DNA from: Ancistrus triradiatus
Lineage: Eukaryota; Chordata; Actinopteri; Siluriformes; Loricariidae
Direction: 5' to 3'
DNA length: 64,000 nt
NCBI GenBank assembly: GCA_025084515.1
Contig: JAJAGP010000239.1
Location: 143,883 to 207,882 of the forward strand
This document shows, one piece after another, positions 32,153 to 43,339 of this stretch; the first letter of the stretch is position 1; every line of letters begins with the position of its first letter. A program made the translations under genes and the position numbers. The notes under the pieces are model-generated. The model worked only from the letters and a program-made list of their open reading frames with translations. It searched no databases and had not been told where the DNA came from.

Positions 32153-33503
32153 CAGTGGGGCAAAAAAGTATTTAGTCAGCCACTGATGTGCAAGTTCTCC
32201 TACTTAGAAAGATGAGAGAGGTCTGTAATTTTCATTATACCTACACTTCAACTATGAGAGACAAAATGAGAAAAAATCCCTGAAATCACATTGTAGGATT
32301 TAATTGTAAATTATGGTGGAAAATAAGTATTTGGTCAATAACAAAAGTTCAGCTCAATACTTTGTAACATATCCTTCGTTGGCAATGACAGAGGTCAAAC
32401 GTTTCCTGTAAGTCTTCAGCAGGGTGGCACACACTGTAGCTGGTATCTTGGCCCATTCCTCCATGCAGATCTCCTCTAGAGCAGTGATGTTTTGGGGCAA
32501 CACGGACTTTCAACTCCCTCCACAAATTTTCAAAATTAACAGCCCCAAAGCATGATGTTTCCACCCCCATGCTTCACAGTAGGTATGGTGTTCTTGGGAT
32601 GCAACTCAGCATTCTTCTTCCTCCAAACACGACGAGTTGAGTTTTTACCAAAAAGCCCTATTTTGGTTTCATCTGACCACATGATATTCTCCCAATCCTC
32701 TTCTGGATCATCCATATGCTCTCTGGCAAAACTTCAGACGGGCCCCTGGACATGTACTGGCGTCGTAGGCAGAGGGGGGCACCCTGGCACTGCAGGATCT
32801 GAGTCCCTCTCGGCGTAGTGTTACTGTTTTTACTGATGGTAGCCTTGTGCTTTGTTACTTTGGTCCTAGCTCTCTGCAGGTCATTCATCAGGTCCCTCCG
32901 TGTAGTTCTTGGATTTTTGCTCACCGTTCTCATGGTCATTTTGATGAGATCTTGCGTGGAGCCCCAGATCAAGGGAGATCATCAGTGGTCTTGTATGTCT
33001 TCCATTTTCTTAAAATTGCTCCCACAGTTGATTTATTCACACCAACCTGCTTTCCTATTGTAGATTCACTCTTCCTAGCCTGGTGCAGGTCTACAATTTT
33101 CTTCCTGGTGTCCTTCGACAGCTCTTTGGTCTTGGCCATGGTTGAGTTTGGAGTCTGACTGTTTGAGGCTGTGGACAGGTGTCTTTTATACAGATAACGA
33201 GGTCAAACAGGTGCCATTAATACAGGTAACGAGTGGAGGACAGAAAAGCTTTTTAAAAAAGAAGTTACAGGTCTGTGAGAGCCAGAAATGTGGCTTGTTT
33301 GAGGGTGACCAAATACTTATTTTCCACCATGCTAACAATTCAATTTTTTTAAAATCCTACAATGTGATTTCCTGGATTTTTTTTCTCATGTTGTCTCTCA
33401 TAGTTGAAGTGTAGCTATGATGAAAATTACAGACCTCTCTCATCTTTGTAAGTAGGAGAACTTGTACAATCAGTGGCTGACTAAATACTTTTTTGCCCCA
33501 CTG
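32153..33503 (-). mobile_element. Tc1 element copy C, internally deleted, inside the 62-bp array
   Basis: CAGTGGGGCAAAAAAGTATTT at the left and TTTTTTGCCCCACTG at the right define both termini. The transposase reads on the minus strand. About 290 bp of the catalytic region are missing where ccacaaattttcaaaattaa joins cagccccaaagcatgatg (about 32520-32545). Minisatellite units resume on both sides, so this copy is younger than the array. Confidence 0.93.
32349..33139 (-). pseudogene. Tc1 transposase remnant, copy C
   Basis: Start codon at 33139-33137 in the usual family context. The N-terminal helix-turn-helix is present but frameshifted, and TVSKNPRTTRRDLMNDLQRA (second helix-turn-helix) is readable near 32890. 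The deletion removes the second catalytic aspartate and the glutamate region before WRELKVRVAPKHHCSR. Not functional. Confidence 0.85.
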
Positions 33504-33514
33504 TGTGTATTTTC

Positions 33515-34715
33515 TATCTGGGAAAAATGTGATAAAAACTGTAAACTTTGGGGCTAAAACATATTCATTTTATACTGGATATGGGAATATGTTGACTGCA
33601 ATTGGAACCTTTAATACTAAAGCATTATATTATAAGTATTAAAACATGCTCATTACATACAATATCTGTGAATGCAGTGATAAGAACTGGAAATTTGGTA
33701 CTAAAACATGCTCATATTATGCTGATCTGGCAACATTTTGACAGAAAGTGGAACCTTCAGTACTAAAACATGCTAATTTGCTGAGAATACTACAATTAAA
33801 ACTGGAACCTTGGTGCTAAAACTTCATTTTATACTGGATCTGGAAATACTGTGAATAAAACTATAATGATTGGTGCTAAAACAAGTTCATATTATAGCAA
33901 ATGTGGCAATATTGTGACTAAAACTGCAACCTTCAGTATTATGTCATCATTTTATGCCAGATTTTTACTGAAAGTGGAGTCTCTAGTACTAAAACATGAA
34001 CATTGTATGTCAGATTTGGAAAATTGTGTCTAACACTACAGTCACTGATACTAAACAAGCTCATTTAATACTGGGTCTGGGAATGAAAGTGGAATATTTG
34101 GTACTAAATTTTATGCCAAATGTGGGAATATTGGAATATTTTTCTGAAAAGTCAATCATTGGTACTAAAACATGCTTATTATATACCGGACCTAAGGAAT
34201 ATTTTTACTTGAAATTGAAACTTTGGTACTAAAACATGAGCATTTTATACAGGACCTGGAAATATTGTGACTACAACTAAAATCTTTTGTGCCAAAACAT
34301 GTCCATATTATACTAATCTGGGGTTATTGAGATGGAAACTGGACCGTTGGTACTATGACTTTTTTGGAAAAATTAAAAATTTGATACCAAAACATGAATA
34401 TTTTATACCAGATCTGGAATATTGTGACTAAAACTGGAACATTTCGTACTAAAACACTTACCAGATGTGTGAATACTTTGACTGAAATTGTAACCTACTA
34501 AAACATACTTACTTTATTCAATATCAAAGAATATTTATGACTGAAAGTGGAATCTTTGGTACTAAAACATGCTCATTTTTATGCCAGATCTGGAAATACT
34601 GTGACTAAAACTAGAACCTTTGGTGCAAAACCAAGTTCATTGTATACCAGATGTGGGAATATCGGGACTATAACAGGAACCTTTAGTACTAAGGCATAAA
34701 ATTGAAAGTTATGAA
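33515..34715. repeat. 62-bp minisatellite, block 3
   Basis: About 19 further degenerate units, same orientation as blocks 1 and 2. Confidence 0.88.
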
Positions 34716-34815
34716 TGAAGTCCTGCGGATTAATGGAACCCTCCTGCAGCTGGTGAGTGTTTCACAGTCTGTAATGCTGTTCTGGATGTAAATGAAACCC
34801 TGTGATCTTATACAG

Positions 34816-34818
<3 letters not shown>

Positions 34819-34894
<76 letters not shown>
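34819..34894. repeat. (GT)18(GA)20 compound microsatellite
   Basis: GT run changing directly into a GA run. Confidence 0.97.
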
Positions 34895-34897
<3 letters not shown>

Positions 34898-35500
34898 GAT
34901 TCTATCAGTGCTGAAATGTAAATGCTGAGTATTTCAGCTCTGAGTGTTACGATGAGTCAGCGGGGTGAAGGGTTCACATATTAAAACCAATCAGGCCCAG
35001 TTTTATTAAACGGATTGAAAATCCAATACTTTTACATCTGAACTCCTCCGCTTTGGTTCCGGCTCGCGGGTCCCGTGTGTAGCTGCAGCGATCTGTGATG
35101 TCGAGCGTAGGCGGTGTAATAAAGCGATGAGTCAGGCGCAGGCTCTTCGGGATCCGGATAAAGCCACCGTGCACACTTTTATCGCTCCTCCAGGTTTTGG
35201 AAATCGTTACGCTGACCTCGGCATTCTGATTCGCTCTTTCTCGTATTCGCTTTAGCGCAGCGGCGTGGGATTACTACAGGAAGATTCGTCACAGGAAAAG
35301 ACGTGAAAGATTTTCATCTCCTAACGCTCTCGCTCGAGTTTGAAAGCTGTTTCCCGGAAGACGCAATAAACCAGTTGTTTTATTCCTAAACTAAAAGCCA
35401 GAAAGCGTTTCTTTGTTGACTCACAGGATATAACTGTCTCTCCTTCTACACTTTCCTAAAACATGGGGCCAGAAAAAAAAAACCTGTTTTAAACCTTTAG
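34895..35500. other. Unique interval
   Basis: No recognised gene; moderate GC. Confidence 0.4.
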
Positions 35501-36079
35501 TTCCTAAATCAAAGGTAATAGTTCCAGAAGTTCCGATTCTAAAACATTCAGTTCCAGTACCAAAAGGTATTTAGGAGTTCCTTTTCTAAACACTGCCATT
35601 CCAAATATGTATAAATTCAGAGGGTCCAAATGTTTTGGTTCCAAAATTTGACAGTTGTCCAACATCAAAGGTAAGGTTCCAAAGGTTCCAGAAGTTTAGA
35701 TTCTAAATCTTTCAGTTCCAGTACCAACAAGAATACTTCCAGTTTTTCTTCAATTTTTTTAGTTCTAAAATATTCCACTTCTAAATCTTACAGTTCCAAC
35801 ATCAAATACAATAGTTCAAGAAGTTGTTCTAAATACTTTAGCTATTAAAAAGTTTGTGGTCCAAATTGACCAGTTCCAACAGTAAAGGTTACAGTTCTGG
35901 AAGTTCTCCTTAAATATATTTTACATTATAAAAAGTTCCAGTTTTAAACCTTGCAGTTCCAGCTTCAAGGGTTATAGTTCCAGAAGTTTCTACTCTAAAT
36001 ATTTTTGTGCTAAACATTTCAGTTCTAATATTACAGATATAGTTCCAGAAGTTCCGGTTCTAAATATTTCAGAACCATT
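35500..36079. repeat. GTTCCAGAAGTTCC array, block 1
   Basis: Repeated agttccagaagttcc, ttctaaat.ttt and cagttccaacatcaaagg words, irregular 20-25 base spacing. Orientation is complementary to the arrays at 43.3-45.0 and 52-56 kb. Confidence 0.85.
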
Positions 36080-36208
36080 TCAAACATGAAATATGTTGGG
36101 TTCTTTACTTTCTGCAGTGAAATAAAAGGCAAAGGAAATCTAAGGAACTCTGCCTAATTTGTATTTTTGCATTTTCATACTGTCCCAGCTTTTTCTCATT
36201 GGGGATTG
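36080..36208 (-). mobile_element. Terminus of CAACCCC-family Tc1/mariner element, copy 3
   Basis: Minus strand begins caatccccaatgagaaaaag just inside TA (36209-36210). It continues ctgggacagtatgaaaatgc and ttttatttcactgcagaaag, matching the first ~130 bases of copies 1 and 2. The rest is missing. Confidence 0.7.
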
Positions 36209-36210
36209 TA

Positions 36211-37010
36211 AAACTAGACATTTACTAGACTTCTAAAGTATTTCATCGCACTTTTATTAGTACTTTTATACGTCCCTTATTCTTGATGCAAAAACTCACT
36301 GCTTTCTTTAGATCGGCTGTGGAGGTCACATGGGGTCAAAAACGCCCACACACAGCTGGAACATCACTTAGGGTCTCATTCACAGCAAATATTGTATAAG
36401 AAATATAACTTATAGGCTCAGCTTTGTGATTTAACGGAAGAAATAAAAGTGGAAGAAAATGCAAAGCACGCTGATGTCGGATAAAAACTCGACACATTTG
36501 AGTTTCAATTAAAATCCTTTGCTCCAAAACTCCTGAAGTGCTGAAATGTCAGAATCGTTAGCTCAAGTGGATCAGCCGATCTTAATTACCCTCCCAAACC
36601 CGTTTCAGCGCCATCAGGAAATATCAAACGACCTGATCTGTGCTCGATCATCTGTGCTGCCAGAACAAAAGCCAGAGAAAATCGGTTTTACAAAGAAACA
36701 ACAGCAATTAAAACGAAAAAAGCGTGACGGCGTTTAACCTTGAAGGAACGTCTGAAGCCTCGGCTCTACTCCAACGACGTGGATACAGAGGAACAGAAAC
36801 CATCAGCGATTCATTCTCAGATTAACCAGAAACGTTTTTAGCCCCTCCGTTTTGTCCTGGGTTAATATTAAACTTTTGAAGGTTAAGATTTGAAGTCCAG
36901 GAGATTTTGACCTTTAAGTTTAAAAAAAATGAATCAATAAATAAAATAAAATCAAGCTGTGTGGCCGTCGACATCTAATCCTCTTCTAAACATTCCAGTT
37001 CCGATAAGCA
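36211..37010. other. Unique interval inside the GTTCC array
   Basis: No gene recognised. 36520-36720 is moderate-GC, non-repetitive and resembles a conserved non-coding element in texture only. Confidence 0.35.
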
Positions 37011-38210
37011 TAAATCCAGAGTTTATGGATTTCCTATTTCAATCTTCCAGTTCCAACATCAAAGGTTATAGTTCCTGAGGTTCCTGCAACAAATCCCAGT
37101 TCCTAATGGTTCCAGTTCTAAGTCTTTCAGTTCCAGTGTCAAAAGTTAATTGTGTTTCCCAAAGGTATAGTTCCAGAAGCTCTGGAATAACAGATATTCT
37201 AAATATTTTAATTCTTAATATGTTATAGTTCCAGAAGTTGCTGAGCTAAATCGTTCCCGTTTTACACATTCCAGTCCCTAAATCAAAGGTAACAGTTCCA
37301 TTAGTTCCCATTCTTAATATTTTAGTTTTAAAGGTTCCTGTTTTAAACATTTCAGTTCCAACATCAAAGGTTATAGTTCCAGAAGTTCCCATTCTATATG
37401 GTTTAGAAGGTTACTGAAGGTTATTGTTCCTGAGGTTCCTGTAACAAATATCCCAGTTCCTAATGGTTCCAGTTTTAAATATTTCAGTTCCAGTACTAAA
37501 GAAACATTTAGAAATTCATGTTCTAAACATTCTAGGTCAAAAATGTAGAAATCCAGAAGTTCTTGTTTCAAAGATTCCAGTTCTAATGGTTCCTGTTCTA
37601 AATCTTCCAAGAGTCCCAAAGACAATAGTTCCAGAAGTTTCTGTTCTAACTATTTTAGTTTGATAATGTTCCTGTTTTAAACATTTCAGTTCCAGAATCA
37701 AAGATTTCAGTTCCAGAAGTTCCCATTCTAAATGTTTTAGTTCTAAGAGATTCATTTTCTATTAGTGAAGATTATTATTCCTGAGGTTCTTGTATGAAAT
37801 ATTTCAGTTCCTAATGGTTTCAGTTCGTACGTTTCTGAGGTTCCTCTACCAAATCCAAGTTCCTAATAGTCCCAATTCTAAGTCTTTCAGTTCCAGTACC
37901 AAAAGGTATGTAGAATATTTTAGTTCTCCATTTAGAGCCCCATTTTAAATCTACCAGTTCCAACATCATAGTGCATAGTTCAAGAAGTTCTAAATCTTTC
38001 AGTTCCAGTACCATTTACAGGCTAAATTGGCTCTTCAAGGCTATTTAGAAGTTCCTGTTCTAAACATTCCAGTTCCAAAATGTCTAGTTCCAGAAATTCC
38101 TGTTCTGAATATTTTAGTTCTAAATGGTTCCTGTTCTACCTGTTTTAGTTCTAAAGGTTTCCTGTTCTAAACACTTCAGTTTCAACATCAAAGATAATAT
38201 TGTAGTTCCA
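37010..38210. repeat. GTTCCAGAAGTTCC array, block 2
   Basis: Dense agttccagaagttcc, cagttccaacatcaaag, gttcctgttctaaa and ccagttcctaatggttcc words, continuing block 1. Confidence 0.88.
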
Positions 38211-38320
38211 GAATTGGGATTGGACGTAGTTATTAGGAGATAATCTAAACTTGTAAAGTTGCTTTGAGACAATGCTCCATTGTAAAAAGCGCTATAGAAA
38301 TAGATCTGACTTGACTTGAC
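38211..38320 (+). repeat. ACTTG-tailed interspersed repeat, copy 2 (3' part)
   Basis: Begins attgggattggacgtagtt and ends ctgacttgacttgac. It is 5'-truncated and inserted in the GTTCC array. Confidence 0.85.
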
Positions 38321-38360
38321 AATATTTTACTTCTAAATGGTTCTTGTTTTAAGCATTCCA

Positions 38361-39114
38361 GTTCCAATGTAATAGTTACTGCTCAAATAAAAAGCAGGAG
38401 TGTTCTTCTTTGGAATTTGGACTTTATTAGGATATAAAGTGCAGAGCGAACATTAAAAGTAGTTTTAATTAAAGGTTACCCTTTAATTTTATACATTTCT
38501 AAATGTACGGAGCGTGTAAGGACTGCTAATGACCATCAGATTTTGCTGATCTCCTGAAGCAGTGTAGCCCTTCCTCAGCAGATCGTCTGTGTATCCTGTG
38601 TGGATCAATTATCTGTAACTGTAACTGAGGAGATTCTCCGTCTCTGCTTTCCCTCAGAGAAATGAAATCAGAAGATCAGTTCTGCTCTCCTGATGTTCAT
38701 CAGATAAATAATAAATAAAGAATTCCAGTTCAGGACGGACTGAACCAAACCAAACCAAACCAAACCAAACCAAACCCGCGGCCTTACAGGAGCCTCCCTG
38801 ACTCAGTGCAGATGTTCTCCGATGTTCAGAGCTCACGCTGCACGCATACGTTAGCCTCCGATTCCCCAAAGCTACGACCCTATTGAGCCCTCGCTTTAAA
38901 ATCAATCTCACATTTCTACTTTGTCTCCCGATAAGCGCCTGAGTCGAGCCGGAAAATCAAAGAATCGCTCGATTAGGGTAAACCCTGACGGTAAAGAGTT
39001 TCAGACTGATTCAAGGTTTGGATCGATTCGGTTTTGAAACTTTACAAACAACACAGAACACGAAAAAAATAAACACCGTGAGGGTAACTAAATGAGAGGG
39101 GGAAGGGGAAGGGG
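38361..39114. other. Unique interval with pentanucleotide repeat
   Basis: No gene recognised. It holds the AACCA repeat at 38742-38777 and a purine-rich GGGGAA stretch at 39096-39118. Confidence 0.4.
38742..38777. repeat. (AACCA)7 microsatellite
   Basis: Seven CAAAC/AACCA pentamers. Confidence 0.93.
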
Positions 39115-39272
39115 GAAGGTCCAGGGTTCAAATCCCACCTCTGCCAAGTTGCCACAGTTGGGCCCCTGAGCAAGGCCCTTAACCCACAATTGCTTAGATT
39201 GTAAGTCTGTATCAATTGTACGTCGCTCCGGATAACGGCGTCTGCTAAATGACATAAATGTAATTGTAAATA
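39115..39272 (+). mobile_element. tRNA-derived SINE, second copy, 5' truncated
   Basis: It has the B box gggttcaaatcccac, then gccacagttgggcccctgag, aacggcgtctgctaaatg and ataaatgtaattgtaaat. Same family as 23636-23840, but the A-box half is replaced by a GGGGAA-rich stretch. Confidence 0.78.
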
Positions 39273-39279
39273 TTATTAA

Positions 39280-39588
39280 TAAGAGGGGCCAAAATATATA
39301 GTTCCAGAAGCCCCTGTTATAAATTATACAGTGCCTACAACAAAGTTTATAGCTCCAGAAGTTCCTGTTCTAAGTATTTAGTTCATATAGTTCTAAACAT
39401 TCTAGTTCCAACTGCGTTCCAGAGGGTCCAATGTCACTTCCATGTCTCTCAGTTCCAGCAGAACATTTTCCACATGGTTCCAGTTCTAAATCATCCAGAT
39501 CCAGCACCAAAGATGTATGGTATCAAAGGTTCCAGTTTCAGATCTCTCAGTCCCAGTACCAATGGTATATAGTGGTTCCTGTACTAAA
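39280..39588. repeat. GTTCC array, block 3
   Basis: Words such as agttccagaagcccctg, cagttccagcagaacatt and tctcagtcccagtacc continue the array. Confidence 0.75.
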
Positions 39589-39848
39589 GTCAAGTCAAGT
39601 CAAGTCAGATTTATTTATATAGCGCTTTTTACAATGGAGCATTGTCTCAAGGCAACTTTACAAGTTTAGATTATCTCCTAATAACTACGTCCAATCCCAA
39701 ATTGAGCAAGCCTAGGGCGACAGTGGCAAGGAAAAACTCCCTAAGTGTTATAGGAAGAAACCTTGGGAGGACCAAGACTCAAAAAGGGACCTAACCTCCT
39801 TGGGCGGCGTAGATGATAAATCTAAGAGCGAAACTAAAGTCATGGAGT
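39589..39848 (-). repeat. ACTTG-tailed interspersed repeat, copy 3
   Basis: Starts gtcaagtcaagtcaagtcag, then tatagcgctttttacaatgg, ggcaaggaaaaactccctaa and ccttgggaggaccaagactc. Nearly full, minus orientation. Confidence 0.88.
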
Positions 39849-39859
39849 CAAACTTCGAA

Positions 39860-40165
39860 TAAAAACAATTCAGTTCCAAAATATATAGTTCCAGATGTTC
39901 CTGTTTCAAGTCTTACAGTTCCAAAAGGATTGAGTTACAAAAAATGCTTTTCTAAATAGTTTAGTTTTAAACTGTTCCTGTTCCAGTTCCAGCACTAGAG
40001 GTTTCAATTTCAAATATTCCAGTTTGTAATGGTTCGAGTTCTAAATCTCTAGTTCCAAGATTTCTAGTACAAGAAGGTTCTAGTTTCACATCTGTTGCAG
40101 TATCTGTTGCAGTTGCAGTATCATATTTCTGAGTTATACATTTTCAGTTCCAGTATGAAAAGGTA
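39860..40165. repeat. GTTCC array, block 4
   Basis: Further agttccaaaata, cagttccaaaagg and gttcctgttccagttcc words. Confidence 0.75.
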
Positions 40166-40169
40166 CAAT

Positions 40170-41724
40170 GGTACAAAAAAGTTCTCCTACTTAGAAAGAT
40201 GAGAGAGGTCTGTAATTTTCATCATAGGTACACTTCAACTATGAGAGACAAAATGAGAAAAAAAATCCAATAAATCACATTGTAGGATTTTTAAAGAATT
40301 TAATTGTAAATTATGGTGGAAAATAAGTATTTGGTCAATAACAAAAGTTCAGCTCAATACTTTGTAACATAACCTTTGTTGGCAATGACAGAGATCAAAC
40401 GTTTCCTGTAAGTCTTCACCAGGTTGGCACACACTGTAGCTGGTATTTTGGCCCGTTCCTCCATGCAGATCTCCTCTAGTGATGTTTTGGGGCAACACGG
40501 ACTTTCAACTCCCTCCACACAGTTTCTATGGGGTTGAGGTCTGGAGACTGGCTAGGCCACTCCAGGACCTTGAAATGCTTTTTCAACCGAGCCCCTCCTT
40601 CATGCCTTGCCCGAGCGGTGTGTTTGGGATCATTGTCATGCTGAAGCCCCAGCCACGTTCCATCTCAATTCCTCTTCACTGCATGAAGAGGTTTTTGGTC
40701 TTAAATCGGACGATCATGGCCTCCGTTTTCATTCTTCCCTTACCACGGATCAGTCGTACCTGTCCCTCTGCAGAAAACAGCCCCAAAGCTGATTTTTCCG
40801 CCCCCATGCTTTCACAGTAGGTATGGTGTTCTTGGATGCAACTCAGCATTCTTCTTCCTCCAACACGACGTTAGTTTTTAACACCAAAAGTTTTGGTTCA
40901 TCTTACCACATGATATTCTCCCAATTCCTCTTCTGGCTCATCCATATGCTCTCTGTCAAACTTCAGACGGCCTGACATGTACTGGCTTAAGCAGTGGACA
41001 CGCCGGCACTGCAGGATTCCCCCCCTGAGTCCCTCTCGGCGTAGTGTGTTACTGAATTGAGCCTTGTTGTTACTTTGGTCCCAGCTCTCTGCAGGTCATT
41101 CATCAGGTCCCTCCGTGTAGTTCTGGGATTTTTGCTCATTTCTCATGATCATTTTGACACCATGGGATGAGATCTTGCATGGTGCCCCAGATCGAGGGAG
41201 ACTATCAATGGTCTTGTATGGCTTCCATTTTCTTACAATTGCTCCCACAGTTGATTTATTCACACCAACCTGCTTGCCTATTGTAGATTCACTCTTCCCA
41301 GCCTGCTGCAGGTCTACAATTTTCTTCCTGGTGTCCTTCAACAGCTCTTTGGTCTTAGCCATGGTTGAGTTTGGAGTCTGACTGTTTGAGGCTGTGGACA
41401 GGTGTCTTTTATACAGATAACGAGGTCAGACAGGTGCCATTAATACAGGTAACGAGTGGAGGACAGAAGAGCTTCTTAAAAAAGAAGTTACAAGTCTGTG
41501 AGAGCCAGAAATCTTGCTTGTTTGAGGGTGGCCAAATACTTATTTTCCACCATGCTAACAATTCAACTCTTTAAAAATCCTACAATGTGATTTCCTGGAT
41601 TTTTTTCTCATTTTGTCTCTCATAGTTGAAGTGTAGCTATGATGAAAATTACAGACCTCTCTCATCTTTCTAAGTCGGAGAACTTGCACAATCAGTGGCT
41701 GGCTAAATACTTTTTGCCCCACTG
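40170..41724 (-). mobile_element. Tc1 element copy D, left terminus lost
   Basis: The right terminus ACTTTTTGCCCCACTG (41710-41724) is intact. At the left, acaatggtacaaaaaag joins gttctcctacttagaaagat, so the outermost ~30 bases are deleted. The inner repeat gagaggtctgtaattttcat is present on both sides. It is inserted within the GTTCC array, which resumes at about 41735. Confidence 0.93.
40350..41362 (-). pseudogene. Tc1 transposase remnant, copy D
   Basis: The minus-strand start at 41362 (MAKTKELLKDTRKKIVDLQQ) gives an intact first helix-turn-helix and linker (PRSGAPCKIS), 88 codons in all. A deletion or frameshift then occurs at the second helix-turn-helix (KMIMRNEQKSQNY). The catalytic region is recognisable by nucleotide similarity to copies A and B but scrambled by many indels (for example around 40590-40640 and 40860-40890). 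Not functional. Confidence 0.85.
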
Positions 41725-41734
41725 TATAACTCCA

Positions 41735-42720
41735 GGGGTTCCAGTTCCAAATATTCCAGTTCCTAATGGTTCCGAATGTTTCCAGATCTTCCAATTTCTG
41801 TACCAATGGGTATTTATAAGTTCATATTCTAACCATTCAGTTCCAAAATGTTCCAGCTCCAAAATATATAGTTCCAGATTCTCCTGTTCCAAATCTTACA
41901 GCTCCAACATCAAAATGTATAGTACCAGAGAATCCAGTGCCACTTCCAGATCTCTCAGTTCCAGTTCTACATTTTCCAGTTATAGTGCCACAAGATATAG
42001 TTGCAGAGGATCCAAATTTAAATATAATCAGATCTCTCAGTTCCAGTACCAGATACCCCAGTTCCACATTTTTCAGTTCCAGTACCAAGAGGTACTGCTC
42101 CAGGGTTCCAGTTCCGAATATTTCAGTTCCTAATGGTTCCAAATCTCCCAGTTCCAATACCAAGGGGTATTTAGAGGTTCCTGTTCTAATCATTTTGGTT
42201 CCAAACTGTTACAGTTCCAAAATGTAGTTCCAGAAGCTCCTGTTCCAAATCTTTCAGTTCCAACATTAAAGGTTATAGTTCCAGAAGTTTCTCTACTAAA
42301 TATTTAAGTTTGAAATGGTTCCTAAACATTAGAGTTCCAACATTGTTCCAGAGGGTTCAGTGCCACTTCCAGATCTCTCAGTTCCATTTTCCAGTTCCAG
42401 TACCAAAAGGTATAGCTCCAGAAGTCCCAGGTCCAAATATTGTAGTTCCTAATAGTTCCAAATGGTTCAAGATCTTCCAATTAAAGTACCAAGAGGTATT
42501 TAGAGGTCCCTAATCCAACTTTTTTAGACCCAAAATGTTCCTGTTCCAACATCAAAGGGTATAGTTCCAGAGGATCCAGTATTAAATATCCAGTTCCAGT
42601 ATTAAAGGTTCAAACAGTATCACATCAGTTTCATTTCCAGTACCAACATTTATAGTTCCTGAGGTTCGAGTACCATGTCATTTGAAATATAAAGATCCTG
42701 TATTACCTAGTAAAAAGGTA
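41735..42720. repeat. GTTCC array, block 5
   Basis: ggtatagttccagaggatcc (42558-42577), cacttccagatctctcagtt (41941 and 42363) and cagttcctaatggttcc repeat at a long period of several hundred bases over the short one. The reverse complement matches the array starting at 43340. Confidence 0.88.
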
Positions 42721-43339
42721 TCTTAGTAATTTAGTCATTTAAATTTTAATCAATGCTAGTTGAAGCTGTTCTGCTAAAAGGTTCAGGAACTCTCGATGGC
42801 CTCTAACTGGGTGCTAAAACTTTTGCAGAAGGCTCTATTAGAGTTAGAAGTGGATGTTCGAGATTCACAGCATAGGATTAAGTTATCTGTCTAACTATGA
42901 TCTGGATCTGCTCTGTGTTATGAACATGTGGAAGAACCCAAACGGAACCAAACCAGAACTGAACTGGAACAGTTCTGACTCTAGAGTCAGTTCTCGTTTG
43001 AGTTTGATTGTTTGATGTGGTTTAAATCAAAAGCTCCAAACAGATGAAATAAAGTGAAAGTGGATCAGAAGCTGAACATCTGATCATCATCTGTTCCCCC
43101 TGCTCATCGATCAGAACCAATAATCACCTATAGGCTCAGCGTGAAAAAGTATTAGCACCCTGTCCGTCAGTATGCAGCAGTGCCCCCTTGCTAAAAAAAT
43201 CAGTCGGTACGTGTTAAGACGTTTTTATCACAACGAAAGTTCAGAAAGATTTTCATGTTTTTAAAAAAATCTGTACAAAACTGAGGCACAGGAACCATAG
43301 CACAGGACATCAAAATCTTCCTCTTTCACCTCCTCATCC
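42721..43339. other. Spacer between inverted arrays
   Basis: Non-repeat DNA, about 620 bases. A gtgaaaaagtattagcaccc string at 43140 may be a decayed transposon end. No gene recognised. Confidence 0.45.

Noticed and set aside
43140..43330. gtgaaaaagtattagcaccc as a Tc1-type terminus
   Set aside because: Resembles transposon ends but only one short end is visible, with no partner and no transposase.
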